From: Rhodoferax saidenbachensis
Lineage (GTDB): Bacteria > Pseudomonadota > Gammaproteobacteria > Burkholderiales > Burkholderiaceae_C
Length of the DNA: 64,000 nt
Assembly: GCF_001955715.1 (NCBI RefSeq)
Contig: NZ_CP019239.1
Span: forward strand, 3,782,001 to 3,846,000
Direction of reading: 5' to 3'
The notes beneath the pieces are model-generated. The model worked only from the letters and a program-made list of their open reading frames with translations, searched no databases and was not told the origin of the DNA. A program made the translations under genes and the position numbers. Shown piece by piece: positions 37,387 to 46,150 of this stretch (positions are counted from its first letter, which is position 1; the number at the start of each line of letters is the position of its first letter).

Positions 37387-38737
37387 AGCCTTGCATTCGC
37401 TGCGCGCCCGACTGCTCTTGCTGCTGTTTGGGGCTGTCGTCTCCACGGCCTGTCTGCAGGCGTATGTGGCGTACCGCACGTCATTGGATGAAACCAATGC
37501 TATTTTTGACTACCAGATGGAACGCATCGCGTTGTCCCTGAGGGCCGGACTGCCCAGCACAGGGCTGCCGAAAAACCGCTTTCGGGGCTCCAAGGACGAG
37601 AGTTTTGATTTCATCGTGCAGGTCTCCACCACCAATGGCCGCACCATTTTCAAGTCAGCACCGAACAGCACCCTGCCCCGCGATGTGCCACCCGGCTTGT
37701 CGACATTCGATGCACGGGGAACCACCTACAAGCTCTACTCGCTTTTCTACGAGGGGCAACTCATTCAGGTAGCGCAAGACCGGGCCGCACGGCGCGACTT
37801 GGCGCGCAATCTGGCTTTCAAAACCGTGACGCCCATTTTCGTCATGGTTCCCCTGTTGGTCCTGTTTGTCTGGCTGGTCGTCAACGCCTCACTCGCCCCG
37901 GTGGATCGGGTCCGCAGGCAAGTGGCATCCCGCCAGGCTGACGAGCTGGCGGCCTTGCGCGAAGATGGTTTGCCCGACGAAATATTCCCGCTGGTGCAGG
38001 AGCTCAATTGGTTGTTCCAGCGGGTGCGCAGGGCGTTTGACGCGCAGAAAAATTTCATCGCCGACGCGGCGCACGAACTGCGGTCCCCGCTATCGGCTTT
38101 GAAACTCCAGGTGGAAGGCCTGCGCAGGGCCTCGGACGAGGCCAGCCGCACACTGGCTTTTAACCGCCTGTCCGCCGGTGTGGACCGCGCCACCCGGTTG
38201 GTAGAACAACTGCTCATACTGGCCCGCCATCAGGCGACACCGGGCGAAATGGACTTGGCCCAGTCGCTTGATTTGGTGGAGTTGGTGCAAACCTGCGTGG
38301 CGGACACCTGGGAATACGCCACAGCCCACCAGTTGGACATCGGACTGACAGCGGCCGACACCTGCAGCATCGTGGCGCACAGCGATGCGCTGAAAATTCT
38401 GGTGAGAAATCTTTTGGACAACGCCATCAAATACACCCCCCAAGGCGGGACGGTGAATGTGGCGGTGCAGTCCGACCATGGGAAAACCATACTGACCATT
38501 GAAGACAGCGGCCCCGGTATTCTGCCGGCAGAGCGTGCGCGGGTATTTGACCGGTTTTACCGTGCAACGGACGCACAAGGCAACGGCAGTGGCCTGGGCC
38601 TGGCGATTGTCAAAACCATCGCAGACATGCACGCGGCCACCATCACGATGGACGCATCACCCACTCTGGGAGGCCTCCAGGTCACCGTCGTATTCCCCGA
38701 AGACCTTGCAAAAACTGCGCAAGACGCTGCCCCATAG
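37376..38737 (+). CDS. Sensor histidine kinase, QseC/PmrB-like
   Basis: 453 residues. Two membrane helices (about 12-32 and 142-165) enclose a periplasmic sensor of about 110 residues. They are followed by HAMP, a HisKA domain with FIADAAHELRSPLSALKLQV (phospho-acceptor His), NLLDNAIKYTPQGG, IEDSGPGI and GSGLGLAIVKTIADMH. It is the partner of the overlapping response regulator. The signal is unknown; relatives respond to cations, peptides or catechols. Confidence 0.92.
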   Translation: MPRRALHSLRARLLLLLFGAVVSTACLQAYVAYRTSLDETNAIFDYQMERIALSLRAGLPSTGLPKNRFRGSKDESFDFIVQVSTTNGRTIFKSAPNSTLPRDVPPGLSTFDARGTTYKLYSLFYEGQLIQVAQDRAARRDLARNLAFKTVTPIFVMVPLLVLFVWLVVNASLAPVDRVRRQVASRQADELAALREDGLPDEIFPLVQELNWLFQRVRRAFDAQKNFIADAAHELRSPLSALKLQVEGLRRASDEASRTLAFNRLSAGVDRATRLVEQLLILARHQATPGEMDLAQSLDLVELVQTCVADTWEYATAHQLDIGLTAADTCSIVAHSDALKILVRNLLDNAIKYTPQGGTVNVAVQSDHGKTILTIEDSGPGILPAERARVFDRFYRATDAQGNGSGLGLAIVKTIADMHAATITMDASPTLGGLQVTVVFPEDLAKTAQDAAP

Positions 38738-38744
38738 ATAGCGG

Positions 38745-40235
38745 TTACAGGCTATCCACCACCTTCACCAATTGCCCCTGCTTGGGCTCACCACCGCCGT
38801 AGAAGCCGTTGATCAGCCGCAACTGCTGCAGCGCATCCTCCAGCGGTGAGGTCTTGGCCAGCTCGGCAAAACCACCGCGCGGGTAGGCCACGGTCTTCAG
38901 TACCCAGGGTTTAGCCGCGTTGCGGTCCTGGGCCGTGAGGGCGCGGAAGCTGCCTTCTGCTTCGCGCAGGCCTGCGCTGGCGCGCTGCAGGGCGGCCGCG
39001 TCTTTGGCGTTGGACTGCAGCAGGTAGACCGAATCACCGGGCCCGCTGACCACGGTGGCCTGCACGGTCACCTGCTGGCCCTGGGCCGTTTGCCGCGTGC
39101 CGGTGAAACGGGTGGCCTGCAAGCCATTGAGCTGCGTCGTTTCCGTGCGACCCTGCGTGGGCTTGAAGACGTTGCGCAGGATGTCGGTGTGGTTCTTGCC
39201 TACCTTGGGCGGCACCAGACGCACGATGAGGGCCGCGTCACGCGCCGCGTTCGTCAGCGCGAGCTGGTCGGTGCCGTTGTTGATCTGCCAGCCGCTGGGT
39301 GCCGTCATCGCAAAGCCCAGGCCAGCGTGGTAGAAATTGCGCCCACGCGTCAGGCCCTGGTCAGGGCTTTCGCCAAACTCCAGCCCCGCAATCACCTTGA
39401 GGTAACGGGCACGGCCTTCGTCATCGTATTTGCCCTGGTACTGGGCCGCCAGTTCGGTGATGTTCTGCAGGCGTTGGTCGTTGCTGGGGTGGGAGGCCAG
39501 CCAGTCACCGCCGGTAGGCACGGGGCGGCCAGCGGCCTTGGCCTCATCCGCCGCAAAACGTTCCTGGTTCTTGAGCACGGTGATCACGTCGACCATGTTG
39601 TGCGGGTCGTAGTTGCTGCGCGCCAGGTACTCGGCCCCCAGCTTGTCGGCCTGTAACTCCTGGTCACGCCCGTAGGACGCGACATAGCCCGCGGCCACGG
39701 TTTGCGACACCTGGCCGGCCAACTGCCCGGCGCCGGACACGCCATAAGCTTCTGCCACCGCACCCAACACACTGGCGGCAAACACGCCTATGCCTGCGTT
39801 CTGCTGGCTGGTGGCGCGCTGCGCACCGTGACGGGCGGTGACGTGGCCAATCTCATGGCCGATCACACCGGCCAGATCGGCCTCACTCTCCATATAGGCC
39901 ATGATGCCGCGCGTGACATACACATAACCACCGGGCAGCGCAAAGGCGTTGATCTCGGGACTGTCCAACACCGTGAAGTGCCACTGCAGGTTGCTGCGGT
40001 GCGAGTGCGTTGCCAGCTTCTGGCCCAGCGTGTTCACATAGTTCTGCACTGCCGTGTTTTTGTAGACACCGTACTCCTTGAGCACCTCCTGGTGCGCCTT
40101 GGCGCCCTCGGCAATCTCGGCCTCCTCGCTCATCACGCTGCGCTCGGACTCGCCCGTCACCGGATTGACCACCATGCTGCCGCAGCCTGTGAGCAGCAGG
40201 GCGGTGAATGCGAGGGAGAGAAGTTTGAATTTCAT
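38745..40235 (-). CDS. M48 family metalloprotease lipoprotein
   Basis: 496 residues. A lipoprotein signal peptide (LLSLAFTALLLTGC, acylated Cys 18) precedes a BepA/LoiP-type M48 domain with the zinc motif HEIGH at 127-131 and a third ligand in the ELQADKLGAEYLARSNYDP helix. The C-terminal half (about 285-495) is a further domain rich in beta strands. Relatives act in the periplasm on misassembled outer-membrane proteins. It converges on the QseC-like gene with only seven bases between stops. Confidence 0.9.
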   Translation of the reverse strand: MKFKLLSLAFTALLLTGCGSMVVNPVTGESERSVMSEEAEIAEGAKAHQEVLKEYGVYKNTAVQNYVNTLGQKLATHSHRSNLQWHFTVLDSPEINAFALPGGYVYVTRGIMAYMESEADLAGVIGHEIGHVTARHGAQRATSQQNAGIGVFAASVLGAVAEAYGVSGAGQLAGQVSQTVAAGYVASYGRDQELQADKLGAEYLARSNYDPHNMVDVITVLKNQERFAADEAKAAGRPVPTGGDWLASHPSNDQRLQNITELAAQYQGKYDDEGRARYLKVIAGLEFGESPDQGLTRGRNFYHAGLGFAMTAPSGWQINNGTDQLALTNAARDAALIVRLVPPKVGKNHTDILRNVFKPTQGRTETTQLNGLQATRFTGTRQTAQGQQVTVQATVVSGPGDSVYLLQSNAKDAAALQRASAGLREAEGSFRALTAQDRNAAKPWVLKTVAYPRGGFAELAKTSPLEDALQQLRLINGFYGGGEPKQGQLVKVVDSL

Positions 40236-40298
40236 GGCGTTTCCAATGGCTGGCGATGCTGCATTCTAGGGAGCGCGCGGGTCAACGATGGGCCCAGA

Positions 40299-40739
40299 TT
40301 ACTGGCTGGCGCCAGAGGACGCCGGTTGCTGCGGCGGGCTGGGCACCACCTCTGTCGTGACCCGCTCGCGCAAGATGCCGCCTGCGGCAACGCTACCGCT
40401 GGTGGTGCCTGCGCCGCGAATTCTTGCCACACAGGCCGTGTGCTCGTCCCCTGTCAGGGCATCACAGCGCAGCAAGCTGTTGCGTTCGAGTTGCTCGGGG
40501 CTGACCGACGGGTTGGCACCGGGTCGCTCATTCCGCACAGCGTGGGCCTCCCGCATGCAGGATTCGTAACTCTGGCCGAATGCGCCGCCCAGGCAGGCCT
40601 GGCGATCGGCTTCGAAACGCCGCTGCTTGTCATTGCGGTCTTGTGCAGCGGCCGAAAATACCTGTCCACAGGCCAGTAGCACCAAACCCATGGCGACGCT
40701 TCGGCGAAACGGCGGCAGGGAACTTGCGGTTGATTTCAT
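40299..40739 (-). CDS. Exported hypothetical protein
   Basis: 146 residues. A signal peptide (SVAMGLVLLACGQVFSAAAQ) is followed by a short Cys-containing domain (QRRFEADRQACLGG, SYESCMREAHAVRNE, NSLLRCDALTGDEHTACVAR) with four cysteines that could form two disulfides, then a Ser/Gly/Pro-rich tail. Conserved small periplasmic proteins with this cysteine pattern are common in Burkholderiales, but I know no function. It is single, upstream of the M48 gene on the same strand. Confidence 0.65.
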   Translation of the reverse strand: MKSTASSLPPFRRSVAMGLVLLACGQVFSAAAQDRNDKQRRFEADRQACLGGAFGQSYESCMREAHAVRNERPGANPSVSPEQLERNSLLRCDALTGDEHTACVARIRGAGTTSGSVAAGGILRERVTTEVVPSPPQQPASSGASQ

Positions 40740-40853
40740 GGTTGCTCCTTATGCATCGCAGAACGCGATGGCAGAACCTCAGCGTGCCCTGGTGCGGGGC
40801 AGCGGTCTGTTCGATGGCTAACGCAGGAACCCCGCCCCGGACATTTCAAGCAT

Positions 40854-40913
40854 GAAATAGGCCTCCAGCCCGCATAAAACATGCGCAATCAGCTATAAAA
40901 ACAGTAGCAAATA
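40854..40913 (+). repeat. ~50-nt interspersed repeat (family B)
   Basis: AAATAGGCCTCCAGCCCGCA, then ATGCGCAATCAGCTATAAAA and CAGTAGCAAATAG, about 50 bases upstream of dbpA. Confidence 0.8.
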
Positions 40914-40960
40914 GAGCAGCACGCCAACCCTTCGCCAACCCCAAGCCCGATAATCGGCGC

Positions 40961-42343
40961 ATGACTTCTTTCTCTTCCCTCCCCCTCTCGCCCGCCATGC
41001 TGGCCAATCTGCAGCAACTGGGCTATGAGGCGATGACGCCCATTCAGGCGACCAGCCTGCCTATCGCCCTGCAGGGCAAAGACCTGATTGCCCAGGCCAA
41101 AACTGGCAGCGGCAAGACCGCCGCATTCGCGCTGGCCTTGCTCTCCAAGCTGAATCCACGCTGGTTTGCGGTGCAAACGCTGGTGTTGTGCCCCACACGC
41201 GAACTGGCCGACCAGGTGACGGTGGAAATTCGCCGCCTGGCGCGGGCCGAGGAAAACATCAAGGTGGTGACCGTATGTGGCGGCGTACCGGTGCGCGGCC
41301 AACGTGCCTCACTGGAAAACGGCGCACACATTGTGGTCGGAACGCCCGGTCGCGTGATGGACCTGCTGGAGCGCGGCTACCTGAATCTGGAAGGGCTCAA
41401 CACGCTGGTGCTGGACGAGGCCGACCGCATGCTGGACATGGGTTTCTTTGACGACATTGCCACCGTAGTCAAACAGGCGCCCAAAGAACGCCAGACCCTG
41501 CTGTTCTCCGCCACTTATCCGGAAGGCATAGCGAAGCTGGCCCAACAGTTCATGCGCGATCCGCAGCAAATCACCATCAAGGCCCCGGTGGCCGAGAACA
41601 CGATTGAGCAGCGCTTTTACGAAGTGGAGCGCGGCAACCGGCTGGAGACCGTGGCCATGTTGCTCAACCATTTCCGCCCGGTCAGCACGATTGCCTTTTG
41701 CAACACGCGCCAGCAATGCAATGACCTGGTGACGCTGCTGCAGGCCCAGGGTTTTGTGGCGCAGGCGCTGCACGGTGACCTGGAGCAGCGCGAGCGCGAC
41801 CAGGTGCTGGCGCAGTTTGCGGGCCGCAGTTGCTCGGTGCTGGTGGCGACCGACGTGGCCTCACGCGGGCTGGACGTGAAAGAGTTAGAGGCCGTAATCA
41901 ACGTGGACATCACGCCCGACCCCGAAGTGCATGTGCACCGCATTGGCCGCACCGGCCGCGCGGGCGAGTCCGGCCTGGCGCTGAGCCTGGCCTCCATGAA
42001 CGAGATGGGGGCCGTGGGCAAGATTGAGCAGTACCAGAACGCACCGTCCGTCTGGTTCAAGCGTGATGAGCTCACCCCCACGGGCAAGGGCCGCTTGCTG
42101 CCGCCCATGGTGACGCTGCAGATTCTGGGCGGGCGCAAGGAGAAGATTCGCCCCGGCGACGTGCTGGGTGCGCTGACCAGCACCGAGGGCGGCGTGGCCT
42201 ACACGCGCGAGCAGATCGGCAAGATCCAGGTCACCGAGTTCTGCACCTTTGTGGCTGTGGCGCGCGATGTGGCACAGGCCGCGAGTGAAAAACTCAACTT
42301 TGGCAAGATCAAAGGCAAAAGCGTCAAAGTACGCCTGATGTAG
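40961..42343 (+). CDS. dbpA: ATP-dependent RNA helicase DbpA
   Basis: 460 residues. DEAD-box motifs are in order: Q-motif GYEAMTPIQATSLP, Walker A AKTGSGKT, PTRELADQ, GTPGRVMDLL, VLDEADRMLD, SAT, and the C-terminal RecA domain with VATDVASRGLD and HRIGRTGRAG. The last 75 residues (KIRPGDVLGALTSTEGG, GKIQVTEFCTFVAV, GKIKGKSVKVRLM) form the DbpA RNA-binding domain that targets hairpin 92 of 23S rRNA. It acts in assembly of the large ribosomal subunit. Confidence 0.95.
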   Translation: MTSFSSLPLSPAMLANLQQLGYEAMTPIQATSLPIALQGKDLIAQAKTGSGKTAAFALALLSKLNPRWFAVQTLVLCPTRELADQVTVEIRRLARAEENIKVVTVCGGVPVRGQRASLENGAHIVVGTPGRVMDLLERGYLNLEGLNTLVLDEADRMLDMGFFDDIATVVKQAPKERQTLLFSATYPEGIAKLAQQFMRDPQQITIKAPVAENTIEQRFYEVERGNRLETVAMLLNHFRPVSTIAFCNTRQQCNDLVTLLQAQGFVAQALHGDLEQRERDQVLAQFAGRSCSVLVATDVASRGLDVKELEAVINVDITPDPEVHVHRIGRTGRAGESGLALSLASMNEMGAVGKIEQYQNAPSVWFKRDELTPTGKGRLLPPMVTLQILGGRKEKIRPGDVLGALTSTEGGVAYTREQIGKIQVTEFCTFVAVARDVAQAASEKLNFGKIKGKSVKVRLM

Positions 42344-42360
42344 CCCGCTTTTTCGGGCCA

Positions 42361-42379
42361 TGTAGGAAAAAATCCTACA
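42361..42379. promoter_or_regulatory. Perfect palindrome TGTAGGA-N5-TCCTACA
   Basis: Seven-base arms around an all-A spacer, 100 bases upstream of the small gene at 42481 and 18 bases after the dbpA stop. There is no T tract, so it looks more like an operator than a terminator. Confidence 0.45.
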
Positions 42380-42480
42380 CAGCTTCCATCCTTTTACTGA
42401 CTCCAGTTTCGAGGGCGGGTGACTACAGTGGATGCAAGCGCCAATGCCTCTGTTCGGCGCAGATTTGCTGGAGTAGCCCC

Positions 42481-42717
42481 ATGAAAGATACCGCCGTTGC
42501 CCTGAACCCCTTCAGCCTGATGATGGAGCCCGAACTGGTCTTGCAGACCATGGAGCGCTCGCAACAGCTGCGCGGCCTGCGCCGTCACAAACTGCGTCCG
42601 CTGGACAAGCCGCTGATCCCCTACACCAAGGAAGCCGTGGCCGCCCGCGCTGCCTTTGACGCCGCCATTGACGCCGAAGACTTCGAGGACCAGGCCGACA
42701 GCTACATGCTGAACTGA
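42481..42717 (+). CDS. Small conserved hypothetical protein
   Basis: 78 residues: a helical, charged protein without signal or membrane segment (PFSLMMEPELVLQTMERSQQ, then LRGLRRHKLRPLDKPLIP and an acidic C-terminus DAEDFEDQAD). TGGAG lies about nine bases before the ATG, inside CTGGAGTAGCCCC. It has its own upstream region with a palindrome at 42361. I do not recognise a function. Basic first half and acidic end could suit a nucleic-acid- or protein-binding adaptor. Confidence 0.65.
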   Translation: MKDTAVALNPFSLMMEPELVLQTMERSQQLRGLRRHKLRPLDKPLIPYTKEAVAARAAFDAAIDAEDFEDQADSYMLN

Positions 42718-42746
42718 GTGGTGCGCTTCGTTGGTAGACTGGGTGC

Positions 42747-43616
42747 ATGAGCACTCCCATCTACCGCGATTTCACCACCCAGGCGCAGATCGATGCGCAA
42801 TACAACCCCTCCATGGGGTTGGCCGACCCGAATGCACCCGGCGCACACTACGGCGCGCAGGCCGACAAGGCCCGCAGCACACTGCGCAGCCACCTGGATG
42901 TGCCCTTTGGCCCCACGGTGCACGAGACGCTGGACATCTTCCCGGCCGACAAACCCAACGCACCAGTGTTTGTCTTTATCCACGGCGGCTACTGGCGCGC
43001 CTTTCAGAGCAAACACTTTCATGGCGTGGCCCTGGGCCTGCAAGCCCGTGGCATCACCACCGTGGTGATCAACTACGCGCTGTGCCCCTTTGTCACGATT
43101 GACGAGATCACCCGCCAGGCCCGTGCGGCCGTGGCCTGGACCGTGCGCAACATCGCCCAGTACGGCGGTGACCCGACACGTATTGCCATCGGCGGCCATT
43201 CCGCTGGCGGCCACCTCACCGCCATGTGCCTGCAAACCGAGTGGCAACGCGACTACGGCCTGGCGCAAGACCCGCTCAAGGCGGCGGTGCTGGTGAGCGG
43301 CCTGTACGACCTGCAGCCACTGCGCTACAGCTACCTGCAGCCCATGATCCAGCTCGACGACGGCATCGTCCAACGCAACTCCCCCGCGTTTCTGGTGCGC
43401 AAGAGCGACACCCCGGTCTGGATCACCTGGGGCGGCGCAGAGTCTCCCGAGTTCGCACGCCAGGCGCAGATTTACCATGACGCATGGACGGCTGCGGGCA
43501 ACCGCGCCGAGCTGAGCGCCATCCCCGACGCCGACCACTTCACCGCCATCCACGGTTTCGAGCAGGCCCACAGCCCGCTGTGCAACTGGCTGGCTGGCAA
43601 GCTGGGCATCGCTTAA
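42747..43616 (+). CDS. Alpha/beta hydrolase, esterase/kynurenine formamidase-like
   Basis: 289 residues. Motifs are the oxyanion-hole HGGYW (FIHGGYWRAFQSKHFHG), the nucleophile in GGHSAGGHL, an acidic residue near TWGGAESPEF and a histidine in ADHFTAIHGF. This layout matches the BD-FAE/KynB-like hormone-sensitive-lipase branch. Substrate unknown; an arylformamidase or short-chain esterase is possible. It lies 29 bases after the small protein gene and is followed by a family A repeat that separates it from alkB. Confidence 0.85.
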   Translation: MSTPIYRDFTTQAQIDAQYNPSMGLADPNAPGAHYGAQADKARSTLRSHLDVPFGPTVHETLDIFPADKPNAPVFVFIHGGYWRAFQSKHFHGVALGLQARGITTVVINYALCPFVTIDEITRQARAAVAWTVRNIAQYGGDPTRIAIGGHSAGGHLTAMCLQTEWQRDYGLAQDPLKAAVLVSGLYDLQPLRYSYLQPMIQLDDGIVQRNSPAFLVRKSDTPVWITWGGAESPEFARQAQIYHDAWTAAGNRAELSAIPDADHFTAIHGFEQAHSPLCNWLAGKLGIA

Positions 43617-43641
43617 CTCCGTTTACGCCGCGCTTGTTATC

Positions 43642-43708
43642 CCGTTCGCCCTGAGCTTGTCGAAGGGTCGAAGGGCTTGCAAGGCTTCGACAGGCTCAGC
43701 CCGAACGG
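43642..43708. repeat. REP-like palindromic repeat (family A)
   Basis: CCGTTCGCCCTGAGCTTGTC with GAAGG, facing GGCTTCGACAGGCTCAG with CCGAACGG. It lies between the hydrolase gene and alkB, 75 bases before the alkB start. Confidence 0.85.
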
Positions 43709-43794
43709 AAGTGCCTGTCTGCTTTGCTAGGGCAGCCCCCGGGGGAAACACCGGCTTGGTGGGGGCGGTGTTTTCCCGCACAATGGGCCGCACC

Positions 43795-44976
43795 ATGCCC
43801 AGCCCCACCGGCATCCTGCCACCCTCCCCCGCAACCCCCTACCGTGACCGCAAGCGTTACGCTTGGATACTGTCGCTGCTGGTGCCCTGCTCCGTAGCAC
43901 TGGGCCCCTTGCTGGTACTGACTTACGGCGACGCGCACCTGTTGTGGATACAGGTAGGCTTCTTCTACCTGTGTGTGCCGCTGATCGACCTGTGGATGGG
44001 CGAAGACCAAAGCAACCCGCCCGAGAGCGCCGTGCCCGCGCTGGAGGCGGACATGTACTACCGCTGGATCACCTACCTGCTGGTGCCCATCCTGTGGGCG
44101 TCGTTCATCTTCAGCGCCTGGTTTGTAGCCACCACGCCGCTGCCCTGGTACGGTTTGTTGGCCATGGTGCTGATCACCGGATCGGCTGGCGGCTTCTGCA
44201 TCAACCTGGGCCACGAGATGGGCCACAAGGCCACACAGCTGGAGCGCTGGTTGACCAAGATCGTGCTCGCGCCCACCTTTTACGGCCACTTCACCGTGGA
44301 ACACAACCGTGGCCACCACCGCGATGTGGCCACCCCGGCGGACCCCGCCTCGTCACGCATGGGGGAGTCGATTTATCGGTTTGTGCTGCGCGAAATGCCG
44401 GGCGCCTTTGTGCGCGCCTGGACGCTGGAGAGCGACCGACTGCGCAAGAACGGTTTGCCGGTCTGGTCACTGCACAACGAGATCGTGCAACCTGCGCTGA
44501 TCACGCTTGCGCTGTGGGTGGCGCTGGTGGCGTGGCTGGGTGTGCACATCGTGCCCTTTCTGCTAGTGGCCTCGTTCTGGGCCAACTTCCAGCTCACCTC
44601 GGCCAACTATGTGGAGCACTACGGCCTGCTGCGCCAGCAGGTGGCGCCGGGCCGTTATGAGCCCTGTCAGCCCCACCACTCGTGGAACAGCAACCACATC
44701 TTTTCCAACTGGGCGCTGTTCCATTTGCAGCGCCACTCTGACCACCACGCCCACCCGCTGCGGCGCTACCAGTCGCTGCGCCACTTTGACAATCTGCCGC
44801 GCCTGCCCAATGGCTACTTTGGCATGTTCCTCGTGGCCTACATCCCGCCGCTGTGGCGCTATGTGATGGACGAACGGCTGCTGGCCGTCGTGGGCCGCCA
44901 CACCTCCAGGATCAACCTCGACCCGCGCCAGCGCGCGGCCCTGGTGCAACGTTACGGATTGATTGACACCCCATGA
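43795..44976 (+). CDS. alkB: Alkane 1-monooxygenase (AlkB-type membrane hydroxylase)
   Basis: 393 residues with about six membrane helices. The di-iron histidine motifs are all present: NLGHEMGHK, EHNRGHHRDV, LQRHSDHHAHP, and NYVEHYGLLR between the second and third. The enzyme hydroxylates medium-chain alkanes at the terminal carbon with electrons from rubredoxin; no rubredoxin gene is visible here. An in-frame ATG at 43783 would add four residues. The frame running back to 43657 is repeat sequence and is rejected. The next gene starts 10 bases after the stop. Confidence 0.9.
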   Translation: MPSPTGILPPSPATPYRDRKRYAWILSLLVPCSVALGPLLVLTYGDAHLLWIQVGFFYLCVPLIDLWMGEDQSNPPESAVPALEADMYYRWITYLLVPILWASFIFSAWFVATTPLPWYGLLAMVLITGSAGGFCINLGHEMGHKATQLERWLTKIVLAPTFYGHFTVEHNRGHHRDVATPADPASSRMGESIYRFVLREMPGAFVRAWTLESDRLRKNGLPVWSLHNEIVQPALITLALWVALVAWLGVHIVPFLLVASFWANFQLTSANYVEHYGLLRQQVAPGRYEPCQPHHSWNSNHIFSNWALFHLQRHSDHHAHPLRRYQSLRHFDNLPRLPNGYFGMFLVAYIPPLWRYVMDERLLAVVGRHTSRINLDPRQRAALVQRYGLIDTP

Positions 44977-44986
44977 GCAAAACTCC

Positions 44987-46150
44987 ATGAGCCTGAAAAC
45001 CTGGTTGATGCCGCCCATCATGGAACGCATGCTCAGCGAGCAACGCCTGCTGGCAAAACGTGCCAGCGCCGAGAAGCAGCGCGCCGCCCGCAACGCGCCC
45101 CACGTGCTGCACTACTTCCACCAGAGTGACGACCCGTACAGCGCCCTGCTCGCATCCGTGCTGCCACGCCTGCTGGAGCGTTACCGCGTGTCGCTGCACA
45201 CCCACATCGTGAGTCCGCCCATCGCCGCCGCCGCGCCCGAGCGCGCCAAACTCGTGGCCTACAGCCAGCGTGATGCGTCACTGCTGGCGGCGCACTACGG
45301 TCTGCCTGCGTCGGCCACTGCGCCGAACGACAGCATCAAAGCCAGCCCCCCGGAAGAGACCCTCACCCACGCCGATGTGCTGCGCAAAAAATGGGGTCAC
45401 TACCTGGGCGCCACCATTTATTACGCGGGCGAGTGGTACTGGGGCATAGACCGCCTGCACCACCTCGAAGCACGTCTGCAAAGCCTGGGCCTGCAGCACG
45501 CGGGCGTGAGCGGCTGCCTGTTCCCGCCCGGCGAAGACCTGCGCACACCGGTGGCGCTGGACAAGCCACCGCCGATTGATTTTTTCCTGTCGCTGCGCAG
45601 CCCGTATTCGGCCATCGTCGCGCCCCGTGTGTTTGAGCTGGCCCGCCTGACGGGCGCCGAAGTGAGCCTGCGGTTTGTGTTGCCCATGGTGATGCGCGGC
45701 CTGCCGGTGCCGCGCGAGAAACGCCTGTACATCGTGCACGACGCGGCCCGTGAAGCGCGCCTGCGCGGCACCCCGTTCGGCCGCATGAACGACCCCGTGG
45801 GCCGCCCCACCGAACGCGGACTGGCGCTGATCCCGCTGGCGGTGTCGGAGGGCAAAGGAAAAGAATACTTACTGTCTTTCATGCACGGCGTCTGGGCCGA
45901 AGGGCTGGACGCAGGCTCGGACAACGCTCTCAAAACCATAGCTGCTCGCGCAGATCTGGATTGGGCTGCAGCCCAAAAAGCCTTGCAAAACCCGGCCTGG
46001 CGTGCCGAGGCCGAGGCCAACCGCGAAGAGATGTTCGCGCTGGGCCTGTGGGGTGTGCCCTCGTTCAAAGTGGGCAACACAGCCGTCTGGGGCCAGGACC
46101 GCTTATGGGCCGTGCAGGACGCCTTGCTGGCGCACCGCCGAACACCATGA
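44987..46150 (+). CDS. DsbA/2-hydroxychromene-2-carboxylate isomerase-like protein, possible tandem thioredoxin folds
   Basis: 387 residues. The C-terminal half (about 190-380) is a kappa-GST/HCCA-isomerase fold, with FFLSLRSPYSAIVAPRVFEL, VLPMVMRGLPVPREKR and GLWGVPSFKVGNTAVWGQDR. The N-terminal half begins similarly, VLHYFHQSDDPYSALLASVL, suggesting a second, divergent thioredoxin-like unit. There is no CxxC, so thiol oxidase activity is unlikely; a glutathione-dependent isomerase or a detoxification role is possible. The stop overlaps the next start (ATGA). Codons 315-330 resemble an inverted family B repeat. It lies in an operon with alkB. Confidence 0.75.
   Translation: MSLKTWLMPPIMERMLSEQRLLAKRASAEKQRAARNAPHVLHYFHQSDDPYSALLASVLPRLLERYRVSLHTHIVSPPIAAAAPERAKLVAYSQRDASLLAAHYGLPASATAPNDSIKASPPEETLTHADVLRKKWGHYLGATIYYAGEWYWGIDRLHHLEARLQSLGLQHAGVSGCLFPPGEDLRTPVALDKPPPIDFFLSLRSPYSAIVAPRVFELARLTGAEVSLRFVLPMVMRGLPVPREKRLYIVHDAAREARLRGTPFGRMNDPVGRPTERGLALIPLAVSEGKGKEYLLSFMHGVWAEGLDAGSDNALKTIAARADLDWAAAQKALQNPAWRAEAEANREEMFALGLWGVPSFKVGNTAVWGQDRLWAVQDALLAHRRTP

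Noticed and set aside
43657-43794. N-terminal extension of alkB
   Set aside because: It is a translation of the palindromic repeat (KASTGSARTE-type peptide) and lies before a better start.
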